From Christensenella sp. UBA7868 (lineage in GTDB: Bacteria > Bacillota > Clostridia > Christensenellales > UBA1242): DNA of 12,732 nt. The position numbers and the translations under genes are program-made. Location of the stretch: the NCBI GenBank assembly GCA_002501285.1, contig DLSG01000095.1, positions 1 through 12,732 of the forward strand, read 5' to 3'. Below are positions 8,193-12,732 of this stretch, piece after piece (position 1 is the stretch's first letter; each line of letters starts with the position of its first letter). The notes beneath the pieces are model-generated. The model was given only the letters and a program-made list of their open reading frames with translations. It searched no databases and was not told where the DNA came from.

Positions 8193-10211
8193 TTTTTTAA
8201 ATTTTTTCATAAATTGAGCAAAATCATCGTCATCATCGTCATCGCTGTTTTTGAAAACTTTTTTATTTCTTTCTTCTATATCGTAATAAATTTTTTCTTT
8301 GTCAAGTGAATGACCTGGTTTATATTCTGCTGGTGGAGTAGTTTGGTCGTAATAAGGATTTTTGTAAGCAAAAGTAAATTTGCTTTTAACTGAAAATTCT
8401 CTAAACACATTAACAATAACTTCGCCTTCTGATAGGTGGTCAAGTGCTTCTGGTGAAATAAGTGGGGCAGAGATAACTTGTTCGCTTGTATTTGTTGATT
8501 TTTCACCTTTTCCGCCCGAACTTTTGCCTTCTGATGTGCTTGTTTGAATAAGTGTTTTATTACCGCAGTTTTTACTAAATTCTTCTTTTGTTTTAAGGTC
8601 TTTTGTCCCAATAAAAATTTGAATATTACAGTTATTTTTAATAGTTTGAGCGTCTTGTTCTCCGTATTTGCTTGTAAGTTGAGTATAATCTTGAACAATT
8701 AACATTAAGAACAATCTTCTGCTTCTTCCTGCTGTTATGAAAGGTTTAATTTTTTCAATTTTAGGAAGGTTACCAAATTCGTCCAAAATAAAGTAAACAG
8801 TTCTGTTAAGTTCCAAACTTGGTTTATTGCTTGTTGCTTTGTCAATTAAAATTTTGTAAAGTTGCGTAATATAAATGTTTGCAAGTGGATATCTTGTGTC
8901 TTTTTCGTCTGGGATAATTATAAATAAAGCACTAGGTCTGTCTGTAAATGTTGAAAAATTAATATCAGTTCCGCTTGTTAAATAACTAATTCCAAGGTCA
9001 CTAAACAAGTTTAATGCGGTCGCAACGTGTCCCATATATCCTTTCATAGTGGTTGGAGCGTTGTTGATAACGCCATTAGCAAGGTCTACACATTCGCTTG
9101 ATTTTGGACGACCTTTAAAATAGTTTTGAAGAGTTCTAACAGGTGCTTCTGGATCTTGGTCACGATACATACAAATTTTGTAAAGGTTGTAGAAAATAAA
9201 TTTATCTTTTGTAAGTCCAAGTTCAGGATAAACGCTGTCTTCAAGCATAGCAAGTAAAGTGCCTCTGATAAAGTCTTGTGCGCCTTGTGCCCATTGTGGG
9301 TCGTTTCCAGAAGGTGGGCAAAGTTGAGCACAAATGTCTTGTATATCTTCAAATGCATCGCTTGTAAGTTTATCTTTTAAAGCCCTAATATCGTTGTTTA
9401 ACGCTTCTTTTGTTGGGTAGGCAATTCCGCCAAACTCATACCATTCATTATAGTAGGTTGAGCCTTTAATTGTTTGAATCTTTGGAACTTGACTTGGAGA
9501 TACATTTTTGTAAACCTTAACTTCACTTAATAAGTTGTTTGCTCTTTGATAGTTGTCATAAGCACGGTCTAATGGATTCCACCTGTCTGATGAACTAGGT
9601 TCACGAAGATCAACGACCTTAACATCATATCCAGATTTTTCAAGTTTAACTTTGTTTTTTAAATATAATTCGCCTTTTGGGTCCGAAATAACCATGCTAG
9701 GTTTGGCGGCTGTTTCGCTTAAAATTTGAATTGTAGGCACAACAAAACCTTGTGTTTTACCACTGCCAGTTGTTCCGATAACTAAAGTGTGAATAGGTTT
9801 ATACATATTAATTAAAAGGTCTTTATTTTTTAATTCCGCCCTAATAACAATACCTTCGTTGTCGCATTTATATAAGTCTTTCCACAAATAAAACTTAAAC
9901 TTTTTGTCTGTTTTAAGTTCTTGTTCGCTAACAAATCTTGAATTAAAATATTGTTCGTCAGCTTTACCTTCTTTGTTTTTAATTTTGGTTTTTTCGTTTG
10001 AAGGGCTAGATGTCATAAGTTTAGACAATTCCATAACGAATCCCGAAAGAAGCCCTACGCCCGCAAACACAAGAGATACAGGAGCGGCAAGCATATTCAC
10101 AGAAAATTCTCTCGGAGAGGCGGTGATGTAAGTTAGGGCAATTCCTAAAACATAGCCAATAATTGTGTAAATAAATAATTTTGTTATTGAAAATTTCTTT
10201 TTGTCTTTCAT
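8190..10211 (-). CDS. Type IV secretion coupling protein, VirD4/TraG family ATPase
   Basis: The family delivers DNA or protein substrates to a type IV secretion channel, using ATP at the inner face of the membrane. In this 673-residue protein two hydrophobic segments (about 11-31 and 40-61) form the N-terminal membrane anchor. Walker A is GTTGSGKT (146-153), followed by the family motif SDPKGELY (176-183) and RWNPLD (210-215). Walker B is YFILDEFGNLP (473-483), with D477 and E478. The arginine-rich GRSRRLFLMLIVQDYTQL segment (495-512) is also typical. About 235-302, before DPQWAQGAQDF, looks longer than usual for the family. The C-terminus ends in seven Asp (657-663) and FAQFMKKFKK. The ATG at 10209-10211 is preceded by TGGAG at 5-base spacing. 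It is divergent from the pilin-like gene, which supports a secretion or conjugation role. I see no sign of decay. Whether it moves DNA or protein cannot be told, as no relaxase or effector is in view. Confidence 0.93.
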   Translation of the reverse strand: MKDKKKFSITKLFIYTIIGYVLGIALTYITASPREFSVNMLAAPVSLVFAGVGLLSGFVMELSKLMTSSPSNEKTKIKNKEGKADEQYFNSRFVSEQELKTDKKFKFYLWKDLYKCDNEGIVIRAELKNKDLLINMYKPIHTLVIGTTGSGKTQGFVVPTIQILSETAAKPSMVISDPKGELYLKNKVKLEKSGYDVKVVDLREPSSSDRWNPLDRAYDNYQRANNLLSEVKVYKNVSPSQVPKIQTIKGSTYYNEWYEFGGIAYPTKEALNNDIRALKDKLTSDAFEDIQDICAQLCPPSGNDPQWAQGAQDFIRGTLLAMLEDSVYPELGLTKDKFIFYNLYKICMYRDQDPEAPVRTLQNYFKGRPKSSECVDLANGVINNAPTTMKGYMGHVATALNLFSDLGISYLTSGTDINFSTFTDRPSALFIIIPDEKDTRYPLANIYITQLYKILIDKATSNKPSLELNRTVYFILDEFGNLPKIEKIKPFITAGRSRRLFLMLIVQDYTQLTSKYGEQDAQTIKNNCNIQIFIGTKDLKTKEEFSKNCGNKTLIQTSTSEGKSSGGKGEKSTNTSEQVISAPLISPEALDHLSEGEVIVNVFREFSVKSKFTFAYKNPYYDQTTPPAEYKPGHSLDKEKIYYDIEERNKKVFKNSDDDDDDDFAQFMKKFKK

Positions 10212-10256
10212 ATTTTCTCCAATTAAAATTTGTATATTTTAAGTTTTTCTTGTTAA

Positions 10257-10285
10257 ACTATAAATAGTTATAATTATAATAACAA
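10257..10285 (-). promoter_or_regulatory. Candidate promoter of the coupling protein gene
   Basis: On the minus strand, TTGTTA (10280-10285) and TATAGT (10257-10262) are separated by 17 bp. Transcription would start near 10250, leaving about 40 bases of leader to the ATG at 10211. The surroundings are AT-rich enough to give other matches, so confidence is moderate. Confidence 0.45.
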
Positions 10286-10365
10286 AACCAAAAAAAAATA
10301 GCAAATAAATAAATAATCTTTAACAATTTTTATTAAACTAATATTAAACTTAAAAAATACATCGC

Positions 10366-10401
10366 AAAAAATAAAAAAAATTTTGAAAAAATAAAAAAAA
10401 T
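10366..10401 (+). repeat. Duplicated A-tract block upstream of the pilin promoter (possible UP element)
   Basis: An exact 16-bp block, AAAAAATAAAAAAAAT, occurs at 10366-10381 and again at 10386-10401. The 20-bp period is close to two helical turns. It ends 12 bp before the -35 hexamer of the pilin promoter. Phased A-tracts here would bend DNA or bind the RNA polymerase alpha subunit. Both are inferences from position and composition. Confidence 0.5.
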
Positions 10402-10413
10402 GTTAATTTTTGT

Positions 10414-10442
10414 TTGATTTATGCAAAAACTTGTGCTAAAAT
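10414..10442 (+). promoter_or_regulatory. Promoter of the pilin-like gene
   Basis: TTGATT (10414-10419) is separated by 17 bp from TAAAAT (10437-10442), with TG at 10434-10435 forming an extended -10 (TGCTAAAAT). Transcription would begin near 10449. The leader of roughly 57 bases then contains the hairpin at 10457-10477 and the ribosome site at 10497-10501. This is the best promoter in the divergent region and fits a highly expressed structural subunit. Confidence 0.7.
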
Positions 10443-10456
10443 CATTGTATAAAAAA

Positions 10457-10477
10457 AGTTGGTGCGATAAGCCAACT
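10457..10477 (+). promoter_or_regulatory. 5' leader hairpin of the pilin-like gene
   Basis: AGTTGG (10457-10462) pairs with CCAACT (10472-10477), and a T-G pair extends the stem to 7 bp around the loop GCGATAA. It would begin only about 8 bases from the predicted transcript start. No U run follows, so it is not a terminator. A stem near the 5' end often protects mRNA from decay; a regulator-binding site is another option. I do not recognise it as a known riboswitch. Confidence 0.55.
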
Positions 10478-10496
10478 AAAATAATTTAACTTTATT

Positions 10497-10501
10497 GGGG
10501 G
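10497..10501 (+). promoter_or_regulatory. Unusual all-G ribosome binding site of the pilin-like gene
   Basis: Five G in a row lie 4 bases before the ATG at 10506. The other two clear ribosome sites in the window are AGGAG and GGAG. The G run still pairs partly with the 16S anti-Shine-Dalgarno sequence and fixes this ATG as the start. Confidence 0.6.
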
Positions 10502-10505
10502 ATTT

Positions 10506-10865
10506 ATGAAGAATTTTTTATTTAGGTTGGCAACATTAGGCGCTACATATCCTGAAGAATGGCAATGGGTTGGAAATATCGTTGATTTCTTAAAAACAGT
10601 ACTTCCTTATGTTTTGATTGTAGTAGCAACAGCAGGCACTATTTATGCAGTTGTTCTAGGCGTTAAAATGGCAAGAGCAGAAGATGCAGGTGCAAGAGAA
10701 GAAGCAAAAAAGAGAATTATCAACTTTATTATTGCATTAGCAGTTACAGTTGTATTAATTTTATTATTGAACTTGTTTGTTGAATACTTACCAAAATGGT
10801 TAGGTATCACAGTTCCAGAAGGATCAGTTACTGGCGGTTCAGGATTAATTGGCTTATTAAAATAA
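10506..10865 (+). CDS. Small two-helix type IV secretion pilin-like protein (VirB2/T4SS_pilin type)
   Basis: This 119-residue protein has two hydrophobic helices, at about 31-53 and 70-92. They are joined by a short charged loop, KMARAEDAGAREEAKKR (54-70), and followed by a Gly-rich tail (PEGSVTGGSGLIG). This shape, with Ala and Glu/Lys-rich residues between two helices, is that of VirB2/TrbC and related T4SS pilin families, whose members insert in the membrane and polymerise into a pilus or channel surface. The first 16 residues are only weakly signal-like, so processing is unclear. It is divergent from the VirD4-type ATPase, which strengthens the assignment. It is transcribed alone from 10414-10442 and closed by the terminator at 10877-10901, as expected for an abundant subunit made apart from the rest of the machine. 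A generic small membrane protein is the alternative; the family call is by pattern and context, not by catalytic residues. Confidence 0.7.
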   Translation: MKNFLFRLATLGATYPEEWQWVGNIVDFLKTVLPYVLIVVATAGTIYAVVLGVKMARAEDAGAREEAKKRIINFIIALAVTVVLILLLNLFVEYLPKWLGITVPEGSVTGGSGLIGLLK

Positions 10866-10876
10866 TCATTAAAAAT

Positions 10877-10901
10877 AAAAACGGCATTTGCCGTTTTTTT
10901 T
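10877..10901 (+). terminator. Intrinsic terminator of the pilin-like gene
   Basis: AAAAACGGCA (10877-10886) pairs with TGCCGTTTTT (10889-10898). The realistic loop is ATTT on a CGGC/GCCG core, and eight T end at 10901. It starts 12 bases after the pilin stop and would largely isolate the gene from alr downstream. Confidence 0.9.
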
Positions 10902-10971
10902 ATGTAAAAAATTATTAACTAAAAATTAAGTTTATTATGGCAAACTTAAAAACAAATTCATATAGAAATAT

Positions 10972-12288
10972 ATGGATTTTTTTAATGATATAATTTTAAA
11001 TACAGAAAATTTAAAAAATAATTTAAAAGTGATAAAAAAGCAAGCGGGAAATAAAAAAATATGTGCAATGGTTAAAGCAAACGCTTATGGACACGACTTA
11101 AAATTTACTGTTTTAAATTTAAAAAATGATGTGGATTTTTTTGGTGTGGCAAATTCGGTTGAAGCACTAGAAGTTAGAAAGTATGCTCAAAAAAATAAAA
11201 TATTAGTTTGTGGAAAAGTTGACAAAGAAAAAATTATTGAACTTGTTGAAAACAATATCAGTCTAACAATTTACTCTCTTAAAAGTTTGCTAGAAATAAT
11301 TTATGCTGTCAAAAATTTTAATAAAATAAATAAAATCAAACAAGATAAAGAATTAGATGAAAAAACAAATAATAATCCAATATTTACAGTTAATCAAAAG
11401 TCAATAAAAGCAAAAGTTCATATAAAATTAAATACGGGAATGAATAGGCTTGGATTTAAAACAATTGGTGGTTTTTTAAAAGCACTTGAAATTATTGAAA
11501 AATATAAAAGGGTTGTTACCCTTGAAGGTGTTTATTCTCATTTGTTTAATTGTGATAATATCGGGCTTGTTCACACGCAATACAACAGATTTTTAAAATT
11601 TTTAAATTGTATAAATATTTATAATGACAAATTGATGCTAGAACACAAAAGTATAGATAAAGATGTTAAAATTATCGGAAATAAAAAATATAAGTTATTG
11701 AATAAGTATGCAAAAAATAATAACGAAGAAATTGTTCAAAACGCAAAACATTGTGAAAAAAAATTAATAGATTTTAAAAATTTAATCATTCACATAGAAA
11801 ACTCTGGTGGATTATTCAATAATGCTGATTATCTTAATGTGTGTAATATGGCAAGAATCGGGATTGCACTTTTCGGGCTAGAAATTAAAGGTTATGGTCT
11901 TAAACCCGTAATGAGCGTCAAAAGCAAAATAGTTGCTATTCAAAAAGTAAAACAAGAAGATTATTGTGGTTATGGAAAAGTGGTTTTAGATTTTGATGGC
12001 ACTGTTGCAGTGGTTCCAATTGGGTATGCTGATGGCATTATAAGAGGTTATAAAGATTATTTTGTAACAATAAATAAAAAGCCTTGCAAAATTTTGAATG
12101 TTTGTATGGATTCAATAATAATTGATGTTACAAATTTGCCTATTAAAATAGGTGACGAAGTTACCATTATTTCAAACAATAATTTAAGTGTAAACAGTGC
12201 TAATAAAATTGCAAAACATCTAGGAACAATCAGTTATGAAGTTGTTACCAATATTAATCATACAAGATTTAATACTATTATCAATTAA
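10972..12288 (+). CDS. alr: Alanine racemase
   Basis: The enzyme interconverts L- and D-alanine in the cytoplasm with pyridoxal phosphate, supplying D-alanine for peptidoglycan. The PLP-lysine motif VKANAYGHD is at 34-42 (K35). HIKLNTGMNRLGF (150-162) carries the Lys and Arg conserved in the barrel. HIENSGG (274-280) and ARIGIALFGLE (294-304) follow. The C-terminal domain has CGYGKVV (332-338) with the catalytic-type tyrosine Y334, VVPIGYADG (347-355) and CMDSIIIDVT (378-387). At 438 residues it is longer than the usual 360-390. The extra length is two Lys/Asn-rich insertions, about 117-146 and 216-267. No catalytic motif is lost. The ATG at 10972 has no Shine-Dalgarno sequence. A weak -10-like TATTAT (10933-10938) may drive it, or read-through past 10901. 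The stop lies inside the terminator stem at 12271-12295. Confidence 0.93.
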   Translation: MDFFNDIILNTENLKNNLKVIKKQAGNKKICAMVKANAYGHDLKFTVLNLKNDVDFFGVANSVEALEVRKYAQKNKILVCGKVDKEKIIELVENNISLTIYSLKSLLEIIYAVKNFNKINKIKQDKELDEKTNNNPIFTVNQKSIKAKVHIKLNTGMNRLGFKTIGGFLKALEIIEKYKRVVTLEGVYSHLFNCDNIGLVHTQYNRFLKFLNCINIYNDKLMLEHKSIDKDVKIIGNKKYKLLNKYAKNNNEEIVQNAKHCEKKLIDFKNLIIHIENSGGLFNNADYLNVCNMARIGIALFGLEIKGYGLKPVMSVKSKIVAIQKVKQEDYCGYGKVVLDFDGTVAVVPIGYADGIIRGYKDYFVTINKKPCKILNVCMDSIIIDVTNLPIKIGDEVTIISNNNLSVNSANKIAKHLGTISYEVVTNINHTRFNTIIN

Positions 12289-12299
12289 TAGTATTTTTT
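12271..12299 (+). terminator. Candidate intrinsic terminator overlapping the end of alr
   Basis: AATACTATTA (12271-12280) is perfectly complementary to TAATAGTATT (12286-12295) across a 5-base loop, and six T run from 12294 to 12299. The stem includes the last codons and the TAA stop of alr. Only one of ten pairs is G-C, so it is weak. Confidence 0.5.
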
Positions 12300-12411
12300 A
12301 TGGTAATAAGTATAAATTATTAAAATTTTATTAAAAATCGCTTAATTTTAGTGAAAAAATAAAGATTTTAACTTAATTTTTATCAATTTTTAATAAATTT
12401 TAAATAATATA

Positions 12412-12420
12412 TGTTATAAT
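12412..12420 (+). promoter_or_regulatory. Extended -10 promoter of rsmD, predicting a leaderless mRNA
   Basis: A perfect TATAAT (12415-12420) is preceded by TG plus one base (12412-12414). No good -35 is visible at 16-18 bp, which an extended -10 can tolerate. The usual start, 6-8 bases downstream, falls on the A of the rsmD ATG at 12427. Confidence 0.65.
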
Positions 12421-12426
12421 TTATAT

Positions 12427-12732
12427 ATGAGAATTATCGCAGGTAAATATAAATATAAAAAATTAAATGAATTTAATGTGGCAACAACTAGACCTACATC
12501 AGACAAAGTTAAAGAAGCGGAATTTGATATGATAAGATATTTTGATGATGCTGTTTGTTTAGATCTTTTTGCTGGTACTGGTGCACTAGGAATTGAAGCA
12601 TTAAGCAGGGGAGCAAAGAAGTGCTATTTTGTTGAAGAGAACTTAAATATTTATAAAATATTAGTTAAAAATTTTAAAGAAATAAATGCAAGTTCTGATG
12701 AGATAAATGCGTTAAGATGTGACTTTTTAAAA
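12427..12732 (+). CDS. rsmD: 16S rRNA (guanine966-N2)-methyltransferase, 5' part
   Basis: RsmD methylates G966 of 16S rRNA in the assembling small subunit, using S-adenosylmethionine. The 102 residues in view carry the family signature from the first codon: MRIIAGKYKYKKL, then TRPTSDKVKEAEFDMI (21-36) and the methyltransferase motif I LDLFAGTGALGIEALSRGA (45-63), where the glycine-rich loop binds the cofactor. FVEENLN (68-74) provides the acidic residue at the end of strand 2. The family is about 180-190 residues long; the remainder, including the catalytic NPPF-type motif, is beyond the window edge. The start is clear from the family N-terminus. No ribosome site precedes the ATG, and the -10 box ends only 6 bases before it. 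It lies 138 bases after alr on the same strand but probably has its own promoter. Confidence 0.95.
   Translation, partial: MRIIAGKYKYKKLNEFNVATTRPTSDKVKEAEFDMIRYFDDAVCLDLFAGTGALGIEALSRGAKKCYFVEENLNIYKILVKNFKEINASSDEINALRCDFLK

Noticed and set aside
8276..10131. Open frames at 8276-8698, 9086-9358 and 9904-10131
   Set aside because: All overlap the VirD4-type gene in other frames or on the other strand; that gene has full family motifs throughout.
10212..10505. Integration or transfer-origin site in the divergent region
   Set aside because: I found no att-like duplication, no tRNA end and no relaxase nick-region inverted repeat; the content is explained by two promoters, A-tracts and a leader hairpin.
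10902..10971. Riboswitch or T-box upstream of alr
   Set aside because: Only about 70 bases separate the pilin terminator from the alr start, with no stem structure or second terminator.

Overview
The window is strongly AT-rich and uses the standard bacterial code: tryptophan is TGG and every complete gene ends in TAA. It has typical low-GC Gram-positive signals, such as AGGAG-type ribosome sites, extended -10 promoters and hairpin-plus-U-run terminators. With an alanine racemase gene and a huge wall-side surface protein, it looks like a chromosomal segment of an uncultured low-GC member of the Bacillota (Firmicutes). I cannot place it more finely from sequence alone.

Layout: (1) positions 1-280 hold the 3' end of an unidentified plus-strand gene whose frame is broken at a run of six A. 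(2) A symmetrical terminator at 332-366 separates it from a convergent 2484-residue minus-strand gene (389-7843) for an exported, membrane-anchored giant surface protein. (3) A 346-bp AT-rich gap carries that gene's promoter, a near-perfect palindrome, the terminator of the next gene and seven TAAAAA repeats. (4) A minus-strand gene (8190-10211) encodes a VirD4/TraG-type type IV secretion coupling ATPase. (5) A 294-bp divergent promoter region separates it from a plus-strand gene (10506-10865) for a small two-helix VirB2/T4SS-pilin-like protein, with its own strong-looking promoter, 5' hairpin and terminator. (6) Two housekeeping genes follow on the plus strand: alanine racemase (10972-12288) and the 5' part of rsmD (12427 to the window edge).

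How the genes may work together: the coupling ATPase and the pilin-like protein are two separate parts of a type IV secretion or conjugation apparatus. The giant surface protein beside them has a promoter of the same form as the pilin's (TTGATT, 17-18 bp, TGnTAAAAT). It could be a surface adhesin or mating-contact protein of the same system, but that link is inference. No relaxase, integrase, VirB4, VirB6 or cell-wall hydrolase lies in the window, and the cluster sits directly against housekeeping genes. This may be a chromosome-fixed apparatus or just one end of a larger element. The alr and rsmD genes appear unrelated to it.
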